Below are positions 40,901 to 52,664 of a stretch of 64,000 nucleotides of DNA, in pieces. Numbering within the stretch: the first letter of the stretch is position 1; each line of letters starts with the position of its first letter. Both the position numbers and the translations under genes were made by a program. A model generated the notes under the pieces. It did no database searches. It was not told where the DNA came from and was given only the letters and a program-made list of their open reading frames with translations. The DNA is from Anticarsia gemmatalis (lineage: Eukaryota > Arthropoda > Insecta > Lepidoptera > Erebidae), in assembly GCF_050436995.1 (NCBI RefSeq), contig NC_134766.1, positions 9,486,001 through 9,550,000 of the forward strand. The letters run 5' to 3'.

Positions 40901-43900
40901 CCAACGCTTGAAATTAAACACGATCAAAAAGGTTAATGAGAATGCGAATTACTTTACCACTTGAAGCATTAAATATGCTATTAACCTACAATTTAAAATA
41001 CGAAACGGTCTTCTTATAGCAATACACAAAAGTGATAACTCCCTGACATTCATAGATCTATGGAACATTACCGAAAAGGTAATGTGATTAACAAAACAAT
41101 GAGAACAATAGCGGTCCCAGTACACTGCCCTGCGTAACTCGGTAAGGTAACTTGGCGCATACGCTACGACGCTCACGTATGCAATCCCCCACTTAGTAGC
41201 ACTTGCTTACCGGCCCGCCTACGGACGTTACGAGATGAAAACTTCATGCAATATACACGTGCGTTTACATACACCAATGCATTGTACAAACACAACAGTG
41301 TCAATAGCTTTTGACCAATTTTTTAGGAACAAATCGACGCTTCTAGATAAATTTCAGTCGCTAAGTGACGAAATAATGATATAGAGTTCAATGATCACTC
41401 GTTTTTTTCGTGTGTGAGATATGTATGAAACCTATGACCCGCCTAATGTCATGACTTTATTTTGACTTTGACTTGCGTATTGCGAGATCCGGTTACTATC
41501 AGTCATAGCCAAGAACGATAATATAATCTACGAGATTAAGTATTTACAGAGTGATAATCAGATTAGTGTTCAAACATAGGCTGTAAGCAGTTGATTATAT
41601 TTAGATACTAATCTGGGTAATTGGTGTTTTTCATCGTTAGGGCAAAGACCACTGATATGAATAAGGATTTTAGATTAATTTATCATTGTATGTGTAATAA
41701 ATATGTCACTGTACTGTTGCTAACTAAGTAATTATCTTTACAAGTCTATGTTGACCTTCGTAGAACAGAACAAAGAAATAAAAGAACGCGATTTGCGAAA
41801 TACCTAAATCATAACGATCTAGCCTGCTGTTATAATAGACTTAGCTTGAATAATGTTTATAAAATGAACCACATTAAACATTCAATGAGGTTTGAAGGTT
41901 ATGTCTACTGCGCTTTGCTTTAGCAGCAGCTAATATTGCCACAAGACAATAAACACACATAGGTGACAAGCGTTCTAACTTTAAGATTAGAGAGCTGAAC
42001 TTTACGGAAGTATTTAAAGCAGACACCGTGGCGAAACTGTTTTGTAATCAGACAATAGTAAACAAGTACCTATTACAGATATCGTCGATATTTATACTCA
42101 GGAACAGATAAATATAACAACAGCTACATTTAATAGTTAAGGGACTGATAATTCTGTCTGGTCTGTCATGGTATTGATGGCTGATATAGATAAATCCTTG
42201 TACAGAGGCCACATTGAGGATATTTCTAACCTTCCCGTAACCGACGACCAGTTTCAAAGGATACTGGTATTAGTCGATAGCAAAACAAACGGATTTATCG
42301 AAGTTAATTTATAGCTGTAATAAATAACAGTTATTTGAAATGTCACGAGACGTTTTAAGATTGCAACAAAGAATATTATGATTTACGTGATATTTTATCA
42401 GTATTACTTGTAATATTTCTTGAACTATCTCAAGACTTGAACTTTTATCAATCATGCACCGTTTACGTAACAATGTACTTGCGTAACGATGTAATTAATC
42501 TTACAAATGATGACGAAAAGATTTTTATCGGGAATTGGCGATATGTATTCAAAGTCAAGGATTCGCGATACCCTTTGGTCTTTTATCGCTTATAGTTCAC
42601 GAAATGGCTGTGATATCGCTTTATTAGCGTGAAATCGATATTAATATGGAGTTTACATCATGCCAATGTTATCTGTATGTACTGCGGCTGATTACCGCCT
42701 ATGAGTTGCTCGGAAGTCAGGTTATCAGGGGTCAGAGTTAATTGTTTGATGTTTCGTTGCGATTATTAGTTACTATGTTAATGAACTTCAAGCATGTGTT
42801 ACAGATATGACAAATGAAGCATGTTGATACTAGATCTACAAACTGTATATTGTTAGTTGCCTGAGGTCCCGAGTAATCTGTCAAATGATTTAATTGGACA
42901 ATCATGCACGTCAGTTTAGCGGTCAAGTTTTTGTTGTCAGAGTGTATTTAAGGTACGATTGTAATTGTAGGAAATTACGCTCACACAGTCATTGAATTCA
43001 CTGCTACATGAGCTCATGTTGGACTTTGATACGGAATAATTGAACTGAGAGTAACCGCAAATTTTTCACAGAACGTGTTATGGGAATTACCGAATGTCAT
43101 CAATCTCGTTAAGGATAAATCGTTTGAACAAAATTTAATTGAATTGATAGCGAAGACGTGACCCCAATTTTAATGAGATTTTTGCAAATAATATATTTAA
43201 AGCAAGATAAAAATTACGTAATATTCAAAATTCTCACGATAACTTGAGATAACCTTATTGTGTAATTATAAAAAAGACGTTAGATAATTTTATTGATAAT
43301 AATCGTACGATTTTCCTAACACGTGCAACAGATTTTTTAGACAAGCTTTTAAATCCGATAGTACCTAATTCGTTTTAATATGATGCGCATTTACACCTCG
43401 TAAATAGGCGTGGCTTTTAATCAACATAATATCCTAACAACAGGTAATAACGTATATAATTACAAGAAAAACATTTTGTTCAAAACATCTGCCCCATTTA
43501 CAATTGACCAACGATACTTCTAACATTGCCCCTCAAATTACCAGCCCAACGTTTTTTTTACCTAATTTCATGTCATTTCAAAAGTTAGGTACAGGTATAT
43601 AAACCAGGTATTTAATACTAGGTGCATAAGGAGCACGCCTTAGTGCCGTGACTAGGAACCTTGGCTTACATCGCTATTATCTTCGCACACTCGAACGACC
43701 TTATTTTTGTACCAACGTACTTTGACTGTTACTTAGTTCTTATTTCTTGGTAGTGCAATTATCAGATTGCGAGAAAAAATATGAATCAGGGATTTTTCTA
43801 CAAAACCTAGCTGGTTCTAGTCACGTAGTACTTCCACATACTTGTGTCCTAGAAAGCCTATGTCCAACTGATAAAATATGCCTTTGAAAATGACTTTTTT

Positions 43901-46900
43901 GTTTCAATTACGCTGAGCTGCTCTCAAGATTACCCCCTAGACACAATACCGCAAAATTGACATTCCCTTTTAAGAAAAATCAGTATAAAACTGTACGTAG
44001 ATTTATTCTGAAATTTGATTTGTTGAAAACATTTTGTACAAAACAGATGGGTGGAATATAAATTGGTATCTTTTCACATCTGGAGTCTGGAATGAAGCAT
44101 ATCAGAAACAGATGTTGCAATTTGTATTTGTTGTTTGCAAGTGCTGTTCTCAATTTTGACTGTATATAAAGCTCGTGAAACCGTATAAGGACGGCCAGGT
44201 CATTATGTTTTTATTGTTTTAATCACAAACCGGGTCATTTGGGTGTCGATTATTAAATAGCTTTCGATGAAGTTACCTATGGCAAAAGTGTTTATTATAT
44301 TTATAAAAATAAAGGAGATTTTTTTAATAAAAATATAATAATGATGTCGCCTCTCAATATTTTGCAGTAAACAAAAGATTTAAAATAAAAATTGTGGGAA
44401 TTGTCTTTACTATCTTTTCAGATAATCTCATTGTTTTATGAAAAAAAAGTCAGTAAAACTCACGATTGTGATCTTCCTGATTGTGTGAAAAAGTTATTTT
44501 CAGCATCGTTTTACTGAGAAAAATAGAAATAGTACTTTATTTAACCATTGTAATATGTATCGTTAATCTGTTCTCAGAAAACGTTCTGTTGGAGTTCCCC
44601 AAGGGATTATCTCGGGCCAATTCTCAGTTCCTAATTAGAATTCCCCTTATATTTTCTAACTGTTCAAGACTTATAGTATTATGTTCGTATCTAAATATAA
44701 TGTAAGTATTTATTTAAGAGTCACGGCACATCGTTGCATTGTTTGTTGTAAGTTTACACTCTGTATTGAAAGAGCAAATTAATTGTACCTTCGTATAGAA
44801 CAAAGATGTGCGTGAATATTAATATAGATTGCTGTTTTTGTTTTAATGAATTATAAACTATAATAATCTTGCGAAGGATGTTGAGTTTAAATTAATTTGT
44901 TGATACATAATTTATATGAAAATGAATGCAAGTGACGTCAATAGTAACATCTAGATACCTATGCAGAACATATTTAAACAGATAGAATTAAACTTTTTGG
45001 AGTAAGATTTTGATGATGACAAAATCGGTTCCTTCGAAGTGAAAGTATCTGCTATGGCTACAGAAACTGCAGTAGTATGAAAACATGGATATTTATTGTT
45101 ACCGGCATAACAAGCCGGGGGAACATAAACTATCCGAAGGATATTGTGACAAACAATGAGCCGTTACACAACGGGTGACGTCACGGTACAAAGTCCACCA
45201 GACCAATTGGAAAGTTCAACAGTAGAAGCAGAACGTTTGCGCCAACTATTTGTCCTAAATGATTGTTTGAAATTATTAGTTGGTGCTAAGTGGGTCAAAT
45301 TGTGTTTTGACAAGTCCAAAGTGCGAATGTCGGGTACAACATTCTGTCCCTGACTCCGAATTTGGGAAGACTTTATGATTTTTTAAATATTCTTCGGTAG
45401 ATGAAGGAGTAGCTATAACACTGGTTGTCAACTGTGAATCTGACATAAATAATTTCATAACATAACAACATTTATAATTGCTTGAAATTCATTAAGAAAT
45501 TAATGAAATTCAGCACGTTTTTCCGAATAGGTACCTGTTTAGCTAAATCAGCATAGACAAGTAGATCACCATTTTACAATATCGGCAAAATTAGGATTGC
45601 GCAAATCTGCAATATTTTGCAATGACAGAATCATTAGAAATGGCACGTTTATTACAATTTTTGATGACTTTGTTAGACAATTAGTTAAAAACAGGAAACT
45701 GTGACCGTTTTATTTTTGCAAACACAATAGAGGATTAGTATTTAATTACGAAATTAACTATTGTTTGTCTCATATATTTATTTTAGCTTATATTTCATCA
45801 TGTGAAAGTATTACGTCATTATTTGTAGAGGAACATTAGATTTCATAATTGATTTTATAAGTAAAAGATGCGTCTTTAGATAATATTTTTTGTTTCTTTT
45901 TACATTATAATATTTCAGTTAATGGTGTATACAAAGCAGTGATTTTATGGGCACTAAACTGAAAATAAACGATTGGATATAACACTGTTAAATATAAAAG
46001 TTATGTCTATATTCACGACTTAGAAACCAATAGACACGTGAAAACTCTTCATAAAAGAATAACAGTTTATGGTTTTCGATTTAAAAATAAAAGATGATAC
46101 AATTAACCTCTTTAGTGAGTAATAATGTAACTGGCCACGTGGTGAGCCGACGTTAAATATAAACCAGTGGAGTTTGTACCCGCTGTTTATGCTTACATTC
46201 CTGTTGCAAACGACTACAAACCTTATAGGAAGGATATGAGGTACAAATTGCATTCTGTTTATAAATTTAACTGTCGCTTTACACGGTAAACACTATAACA
46301 GTTTACTCTGAATCATATACGGCAAAGAAACGAGTTCAGTTGACTCGTTACAACTAGAAATAGACTATTATTTAAGCGTTTCAGTTTGTTTTGCCGACGA
46401 TTGATGCGTTTCATTTATCTGTTTGTACATCAAAGTAGCAAGAAACGACTTTGGCAAAGGCAAACCTATCTGAAACTATAATGCAATATGATTAACGATT
46501 GACGCGTTTCATATAAAAATTTCATCAGTGCAGTAATTTTGTACAATTTAAACAACAATTGACCTATCGTTTGAACAATTTACACAATAATACCCGTCTA
46601 CATTGAGAGTCCAAAGGTTTGTAGATTAAATTCAACTATAAACGTTGAATCTAATTCGTCACGTGGAAAAAAATTGAGTGTACTGAAAAATGAGTCTTAG
46701 GAATTCAGTGGTAAGGTTGGTTATGGTTTTGTCGATGGTGGAATCACGCAGGGTGCACGTGCGCGTGCGCCGGTAGAGAGTTCACAGCTGTTGTTCGAGT
46801 GTTGGACTTTGGACTCGGCTCTACAATCACCGGTGCGCGTGAATAACGTGTAATGACTCCTTGATTTGTTTGCTGACGTATCTTATTGAGTCATCACTTT

Positions 46901-48621
46901 TATCTACTACCGATATTGGGAAACCTTCAGGATAATCGGTTATCTTTACTGATTTTTACAATTCAAAGTTTAAGATTTATTTATACTATTGCTGTCAAGG
47001 CTGAGAGCATTTTACCTTGAAGCATGCATAAGCATTTTAACAGATCGCGTATGGCCTAGTTTTGTCTATTACGGTCTTAGTGTTTACTATCTAATTAGGT
47101 ACTGTATGGTTTCTAGTAAACTGGTTCATTTTAAACCTAAATAAAGGGGCAATATTTAAACTAAGTCATAAGAATGGAATGTAAAGAAGTTTGGCAGTGC
47201 ATTTTTTATTTTAGACGATATTTTTGATGTTTGAAAGCACATTACGTTATTCTTGCATCTAATTTTAGAAACGGCCAGTAACAAAATGATTCGTATATTT
47301 TACGTGCTGCCAGTCACGTAGAACCACAAATAAGGTTCTATGCAGCTTTTTATACAAATGCATTAACTTTTTTACAGTAGCTGAATGCAGTGTGCTGTTT
47401 AATTCCGTATTAGAAATCTTGTTCAGTGTCCTGCCTACTTGAGATTAGCATTTTAGCATCTACAATAAGAAAACAAACTAGGATGATAGATTTAACCGGT
47501 CTTAGTTTTGTCTGGTGGATTGACAGAACTGGTCAGAGTTAATAGAAACCTACCAAGAAGAAATTTTGTTATTGTGTTGTAATAGAAATGTATGCCTTTC
47601 ATCCAACATTTGAGCCAATATGCTGCCAAACATTGGTAACAAAATGATTCGCACCTATTTGTACCTATTTAGATGCTTGATAATTTTTAAATTGGAATAA
47701 ATTCTTTAGATTTCCTTTTTTACTAGTTCTAATGGCTTTGAAAATCAATGCAAACAAATTATTTATACAACCAGGTTTATAACGTTACATTGTGCAATCG
47801 TTACTAGGTGTTACATCTGTAATAGATAGTGTTCACTGTTGCCATGGACCGTTGCAGTTTCCTTGAACGGTATTGAATCATTCACATATTTTTATGTGTC
47901 CTAAATACAAAATGCATACAAAGGATTGGCTGGATCCTAGCCAGAAACGAAACGCTTCAAACATTCTGGCGCCAAAAACAAACAATGCAATAAAACTAAA
48001 CTAATAAAAAATGCGTGATAAATTCAACAAAATTAACCATGAAGAGTTTATTTCCATCGTGTTACCGAATTAAAGCATAAAAAACCGCAATGTATAAGAA
48101 AAATACGTTTAAATGCATTTGGTCGCTATCACGAAGGTAAAACGTGAAGAATGCCATTTGCCGGGTCCAAAGTCCGCAAGGTAACACTGACGTCGTCGAG
48201 CAAACGTGTCTCGACAATGCTTTTGTTATAATTTAACTATTGAATTAGGACTCCATTTACTATGATAAATACACAATATGATTATAGTAAAACAGTATAA
48301 AAACACGCCATATGTTCATAATAAGTTACGTTCACCATAAATGTTGTCCATAGTAATTTGGTTGAAAACTTTTTTTCAAATTTATTCATTGAGCAGGCCG
48401 AATAAAAACAACAGTGTCAATGATTATAACAAAGACATTGTTTACAAAGTCAAAAATCGATGCAAAGTTATAAAATAACCCCCAAAAACTTCAAAGTTGC
48501 TTGTATTTATGTTGAGTAATAGTTGTGCAGTTTTTACCTTTTCGAGCAGGTCCTGTCCAATTGAGTTGGTGTCCACTTTGACTTCCAAAATCACAGAATT
48601 CGCCTGACTTATTAACCACAT
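19939..48621 (-). CDS. Dnr1: FERM-RING E3 ubiquitin ligase, Dnr1/MYLIP (IDOL) family
   Basis: Six coding exons on the minus strand, all with GT-AG borders and compatible phases: 48621-48538, 26171-25408, 24013-23797, 20866-20690, 20429-20296 and 20035-19939 (stop TGA). They give 490 residues. The start codon opens with MWLISQANSVILEVKVD, like the family N-terminus (MWCL...). The FERM domain runs through about residue 350, including 'KLEIGAEADYFGLRVSP', 'RWLNLRNPL' and 'VGVGPHGIVVY'. 'YVFDIRRTCREVHDRARRA' follows at about 371-389. The RING is at 432-466, with zinc ligands C432, C435, C447, H449, C453, C456, C463 and C466. In this family the FERM domain binds substrate and the RING recruits E2. 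Drosophila Dnr1 restrains the caspase Dredd in the IMD pathway, and vertebrate MYLIP targets LDL receptors; which role applies here is inference. Compared with vertebrate MYLIP (445 aa), an extra ~50-residue Gly/Cys-rich linker lies in the FERM domain before GVGPHG. Introns 4 and 5 are each 260 nt. Confidence 0.93.
20036..20295 (-). other. Dnr1 intron 5
   Basis: A 260-nt intron that splits an Arg codon (CG|A) within the RING domain, between C456 and C460. The donor reads CG|gtacga and the acceptor tttacag|ATGC. It has the same length as intron 4. Confidence 0.85.
22281..22587 (+). repeat. Interspersed repeat bounded by a perfect 22-bp inverted repeat
   Basis: 22,281-22,302 and 22,566-22,587 are exact reverse complements (22 of 22); the arm starts TAAGTTCAATTTAATTAATT. 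Between them lies a repeat of a type widespread in arthropods: it opens 'agccgacccgcgcaacttcg', contains an AAAC microsatellite at about 22,516-22,538, and ends 'ttataatattagtatag'. A longer relative ends at 59,346. I know this sequence type by its text but cannot assign it to a superfamily. Confidence 0.7.
22588..22900 (+). repeat. tRNA-derived SINE, copy A
   Basis: The A-box region 'aagccgagtgg' is at 22,591-22,601 and the B box GGTTCGAAACC at 22,635-22,645. The conserved body contains 'gaaaacatcgtgaggaaacc' and ends in 'gcccagcagtgggacattaa' and a poly(A) run at 22,886-22,898. A second copy in reverse orientation lies at 54,348-54,669. The head is slightly shorter here than in that copy. 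It sits antisense in Dnr1 intron 3. It resembles SINEs of noctuid and related moths. Confidence 0.85.
24014..25407 (-). other. Dnr1 intron 2
   Basis: A 1.4 kb intron splitting a Ser codon (AG|C). The donor is CAAAG|gttggtg and the acceptor ttccag|CATCCC. No repeat or alternative exon recognised. Open frames at 23,785-24,177 and 24,200-24,409 on the plus strand are shadows or chance frames. Confidence 0.8.
31601..31608. promoter_or_regulatory. CRE palindrome TGACGTCA
   Basis: A perfect CREB/ATF consensus site in Dnr1 intron 1; flanks read aag and caa. Confidence 0.4.
34712..34748. promoter_or_regulatory. Paired CRE palindromes 29 bp apart
   Basis: TGACGTCA occurs at 34,712-34,719 and again at 34,741-34,748, so centre-to-centre spacing is 29 bp, close to three helical turns. 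The wider text forms an inverted repeat (GTGACGTCA / TGACGTCAC). It lies about 210 bp from the TIR element boundary. Confidence 0.5.
34960..35763. mobile_element. Non-autonomous TIR transposon (MITE-like), 804 bp
   Basis: The termini are inverted repeats matching at 29 of 30 positions (34,960-34,989 and 35,734-35,763), opening CTGCCGTCGTAAAT. The element is bounded by the direct repeat TACT (34,956-34,959 and 35,764-35,767), a likely 4-bp target-site duplication. The interior has no coding capacity but repeats the motif ACACAGTAAC / GTTACTGTGT and variants many times, especially at 35,223-35,280, 35,315-35,345, 35,395-35,475 and 35,520-35,620. The right end includes a perfect 28-bp palindrome (35,720-35,747). 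The superfamily is not determined; 4-bp duplications are known for Chapaev and Sola1 types, among others. Confidence 0.8.
35720..35747. repeat. Perfect 28-bp palindrome
   Basis: AAACACAGTAACTT is followed directly by its reverse complement with no spacer. It overlaps the right terminal repeat of the TIR element and consists of two head-to-head copies of the internal motif. Confidence 0.95.
38275..38282. promoter_or_regulatory. CRE palindrome TGACGTCA
   Basis: Perfect consensus in Dnr1 intron 1; flanks ttg and gaa. Confidence 0.4.
44933..44940. promoter_or_regulatory. CRE palindrome TGACGTCA
   Basis: Perfect consensus in Dnr1 intron 1; 236 bp from the last coding end of the next site downstream (45,176). 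Confidence 0.4.
45176..45183. promoter_or_regulatory. CRE palindrome TGACGTCA
   Basis: Perfect consensus with symmetric extension (GGTGACGTCACG). It lies inside a 65-codon plus-strand frame (45,156-45,353) that I do not consider coding. Confidence 0.4.
46750..46845. promoter_or_regulatory. GC-rich patch with E-box
   Basis: A local GC island in AT-rich intron DNA. CACGTG is at 46,756-46,761 inside 'gtgcacgtgcgcgtgcgcc', and 'caccggtgcgcgtg' recurs in partly inverted form at 46,828-46,841. It lies about 1.8 kb inside Dnr1 intron 1, so it could be an enhancer or an alternative promoter. Functional assignment is inference. Confidence 0.3.
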
Positions 48622-49972
48622 TTTGTCAAATATTTTTAGGAGAAACCAGTAAAAATAGATTATAAAAGAGGTCGAAATGTTGTTTCGTGTTATTTAATTT
48701 CGCGGTTTAACACTTGTTCAACAATGTTTATCTCACTCGCGTAAAGAATTTATTTAAAAATGTCTTTCTTAATTCGCTCTGCGCAATGTTTATCGCGTAT
48801 TCTTTGTGGAAGTAAAACTGTGAATACTTCCAGACGACGGCCATACTACGTTAAGTTTGCCACCGAAATGATAAAGAAAACAGTGACGTTACGAAGGCGG
48901 GGGGCGCGGACACTGTACTGCGGCGTGGTGAATTGTAAATAACACTCACTCAAATAGCATTCATTGCTCCTAATGTATGGGCTGCACAAATCGCGTGACC
49001 GGCTTAAATGTCGATGTACATTACTTTAATCGATCACAGTGAGCGATTAAATATTAACGCCGATGCAGGAATGAATTTTTGTTTCGCCCGATTATGCGAT
49101 AGAGAAAGAGACAGAGCTAACGGCAGCCCGCAGCACCCATCTTGTTATTGACACCAATTTCTATAGTCTCGTATTTATTTTGATAAATAGTTGAAACTTA
49201 TTTCTCAATGTTATTGAAATTAATTTTATTATTAATGTAGTTAAAAAACCAAAATTGAAGTGACCACCACTTCAATTTTGGTGTGAAAGTGTTCTATGTG
49301 TATTTCAGTCGTCAAAGCAGTCCTTTATAACATCGACTTACTTGAATCTTTTTTCAAATTTTGCCTCCAAAACTACTTATTTTAAAAGTATTGTCAGACG
49401 CAAAATTTAGTATGCCATAATGATACTCTATGGATTAGTCAAAAACTCGTGTATTTTAGAATATTAAGCTAAAACAAAATAATTGTGACTTGAAAAATTA
49501 TTATTTCATATTTTTCGTAAAAAACTATAAAAAAATTAAACTTTTGATACCTGCTGCGAAGAAACTCCTTTCATTAACGCCATCTAGTATAACCTTTTGA
49601 CACTTAAAAAATTATAAGTACCAACACTGCACATAAATTCCATTCCATGCAGTAATCCTAAAAAATGCTAAGGCAATTTTATTTTATTTATTTTTTCCTT
49701 TATTGTTCTAATGAAATACATTTTAAAGTGAAAATTTAAAATTATAAATTATTTTAACAAAACTATTTTTGACTTCATACATGAACTGAGCAGTTCAGAA
49801 ACGTTTTCATTACACGCAGAAATACAAAAGCACGAGCCGCTGACAGCGCCAATTGTGACAACATCGGGGAACTAAAGTAATCATATGACTTTCGTCACTA
49901 ACTTGTACTGCGCCTATTGATTTGTGTCTTGGTCTTGATTCTCGCTCGACATAGTTTTTGTGTGTACCAGAT
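48622..49972. promoter_or_regulatory. Divergent intergenic region between Dnr1 and Vha13
   Basis: The 1.35 kb between the start codons of two divergently transcribed genes should hold both promoters and 5' UTRs. A GC-rich stretch lies at about 48,880-48,930 and a perfect 14-bp hairpin at 49,249-49,281. No TATA box is evident close to either start. A 60-codon plus frame (48,760-48,942) has no recognised similarity. Confidence 0.5.
49249..49281. repeat. Perfect 14-bp hairpin
   Basis: CCAAAATTGAAGTG (49,249-49,262), a 5-nt loop (accac), then CACTTCAATTTTGG (49,268-49,281). It sits about 0.7 kb upstream of the Vha13 start codon. Confidence 0.92.
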
Positions 49973-52617
49973 ATGGCGAGTCAGACACAGGGAATCCAAC
50001 AACTGTTGGCCGCTGAAAAGCGTGCTGCCGAAAAGGTCTCGGAGGCGAGGAAGCGTAAGTGATTATTTCAATACTACGTTTTTTACGCCCAACCTTGTTT
50101 GTACCTTTCCATTGTAGATGTTACCATGTCCGACCATCATTGTGAGATTTTGGCTCGTAATTAGCCCTAAAACGTATAAAGTACCGTCAATAATCGTGTT
50201 ATTTCGAGAAATATTGACAGTTTCAGTGTAATCACATGATTCTGTGGACCAGCCCGTTAGATCATAGCTGAGTCCGTTGATAACATCACCATTGTAAAAC
50301 TGAGCACCAATAAGAACCTAATTGGTGTCTCATTTACTTATTTAGCTGCTATTTTCACTTATAAAACGTATGATTTAGAAGGAAACACTAATTCCTAAGT
50401 AAAGATTTTATGCTGATAAGACAGTCAATCTAAGATAATTAGAGATACTCAAGTAACTTTTGTGGATGAAAGCAGGCTTTGGAATCACCATTTATGCCTA
50501 GTTTTTCAGTAAAATATAACAAGCCAGGTAGAATATAACTTTTCACACAAGCTACTAGGAAGATTACTAGCTGAGACAAATAATTGATTATAAGTAGTTT
50601 CCTGTGTTAAAACTAGTCACAGATCATTCCTAACAATGACCACTTTTGTACCTAAGTACTATAGGAAGTGTTTACATAAGATTTTATCATTGTCTTTGAG
50701 ATAGGCTTAGCATAACTATAACAAGAATGAGATCTATGAGTGTAGGTGATCACATGATTTTGACAGTTCATCAAATATGCTATGTGATGCCCTTCTTTGC
50801 CTACAGTACAAGTTAGCTTTTCCACTAATAAAATATCAATGTAATAAAAACAATCCTTATGTTCACTGAAAATACTTTATAATGTAGTAGTACATAGCCT
50901 AATTTATGAAATGACTGCAAATAATCATCTTCTATTTGAACCATCTCGATCAAATACTTATCTTGTCCAGCTACACATAAAAAATGATCTAATGTAAATT
51001 AGACTTCTATCAGGCACTTCCACCTAAACCAGAAAGGTAGTCATTTACTTTGATGTTAAAAACATAAAACATGTACCGACTTCATAAGTTTCAAAATCAA
51101 TACAATTAACCGTTACAACTATGTAATATCTATGGTTGACATAATATTTGAAGAGAATAGTACCTTCATTTAACCATTGTAGTTCCATCACTCATCTTAT
51201 GACAAAATTTAGGAAAGGTTTCCTTTAAACCTTGATTGAAGATTAGATTAAACTCTTCTCAGATAGTGTTTGACAGATTCTATTTTGTATTGAAATATGC
51301 TGTTGCCATGGTCAATTAGAACTTGTTTCTACTGACTAAGGAATTAAAATAATTACAATTTTGAACTAGGACTGTTATTATAGGAGCTAAAGGTTAACAT
51401 AGCCCTTCTGCCTATCTAAATGGTAGTAGATTAACAAATTTTAGTAGAAACTAACTTGAGATATGGCTCTATTACAAGTACAAAATGGTTGAAATATTCT
51501 TTTTATTTGCTTTGAAGTAACAGGCTGTTCCATTAATAGGGCATGAACATGTTTGCTCTGGTAATACCAATAGTATGAGACATTGTCTAGGATATTGTCT
51601 AGGATATAACTTATATTTGCTGTAAACATCTCCATTACTAACACAAGTTCACAAATTTTGGGCTCGGGTTTGGGACAAGGTAATCTACAGTACTAATTTA
51701 TGTAATTTTTTGTTTTACAGGAAAAGCGAAACGCCTAAAGCAGGCCAAGGAGGAGGCTCAAGATGAGGTAGAGAAGTACAGACAGGAACGCGAGAGGCAG
51801 TTCAAAGAGTTCGAGGCCAAGGTATGAGTATCAACCTTAGAAAAAATATACCAATTTAGCAGAACAATGTCGAGGTTTTATGTTTTTACTATTGCTGCTT
51901 CTTTTATTTCGTTATTTATTCTTCAACTTAGTACTTTTTACTTCCATAGCCTAATTAAATAAATAGACTTTAGAATATTTTGCAGTTGATTCAGTTGTTT
52001 TCACCTTATGTTAATGAAACAAACTGCCTTGAGTCAAATGTTTCAGGGAGATAAAATTATATTCATATGTATTTAACACAAGAACACAAGGAGTGATAAT
52101 TACAGTCATGTATCTTTTAATAAATAAAAATAAATAAACCTCAAGCCTCACTAGCGCCACCTAGCTACCTGTTTATTTCATGAGTGTTTCTAATTATATT
52201 GTTGTTTGTGTAGCACATGGGCACCCGAGAGGGAGTTGCTGCCAAGATCGAGGCAGAGACCAAAGTGAAGATCGAAGAGATGAACAGAATGGTCAAACAG
52301 CAACAGGAGCCGGTATGTATACCCACTATTTCGTTAGTATGTAGTCATTACTAGTCTTTTTAAAAGTACAGTAATTGTTTAAATGGGTTTCTCCTTAGTA
52401 CCTAAAAGAATAATCCCAATGAGAACTAACATTAGAATTTTTACACTGCCTAGTGTTGGAGGTTTATGCTTAAGTATCTCACAAGAGGAAATTTTTTACT
52501 GTTATTTTTTTACCATGGTTGACTAATTTGTATGTTTTTATGTTACAGGTCATAAGCGACATTCTCAATCTGGTGTATGACATCAAGCCTGAGCTGCACG
52601 TCAACTACCGCTTATAA
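49973..52617 (+). CDS. Vha13: V-type H+-ATPase subunit G
   Basis: Four exons with GT-AG borders and matching phases: 49973-50054, 51721-51821, 52214-52312 and 52549-52617 (stop TAA). They give 116 residues, the usual length of subunit G. The protein starts [20 protein letters not shown] and ends '[18 protein letters not shown]'. It is almost wholly charged helix (for example '[20 protein letters not shown]'), as expected for the coiled-coil G subunit. In the V-ATPase, G pairs with subunit E to form the peripheral stalks that hold the cytosolic V1 head against the membrane V0 ring, allowing ATP-driven proton pumping at endomembranes and, in moths, the gut goblet-cell membrane. It has no signal peptide. 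Intron 1 is 1.67 kb, and introns 2 and 3 are short. It is divergent from Dnr1 and convergent with the protease homolog. Identification is from remembered family sequence and is strong. Confidence 0.97.
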
Positions 52618-52658
52618 ATTAATCGATTATTTTATATAACATCTGATTGTCGCGTATA

Positions 52659-52664
52659 ATTAAA
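52659..52664 (+). terminator. Candidate poly(A) signal of Vha13 (ATTAAA)
   Basis: The common variant ATTAAA lies 42 nt after the stop codon. Another ATTAAA is at 53,000-53,005 and a canonical AATAAA at 53,306-53,311. Which is used cannot be told from sequence. Confidence 0.35.

Larger units (their letters stand above)
26172..48537 (-). other. Dnr1 intron 1 (22.4 kb)
   Basis: The intron between codon 28 (AAG|gtaaaaac) and the main FERM exon (ttacag|GTATGC) makes up about 78% of the gene. No coding exon was recognised on either strand. It holds six perfect TGACGTCA palindromes, the TIR element at 34,960-35,763, a GC-rich E-box patch at 46,750-46,845, and otherwise AT-rich DNA. Its size and site clusters fit a regulatory intron or alternative first exons, which I could not identify. 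Confidence 0.8.

Noticed and set aside
45156..45353. 65-codon plus frame with a leucine/charged segment
   Set aside because: Possible coiled-coil flavour but no family match; it lies inside Dnr1 intron 1 and overlaps a CRE site.
48760..48942. 60-codon plus frame between Dnr1 and Vha13
   Set aside because: Basic and GC-rich at its end but with no homology; more likely 5' UTR or promoter sequence.
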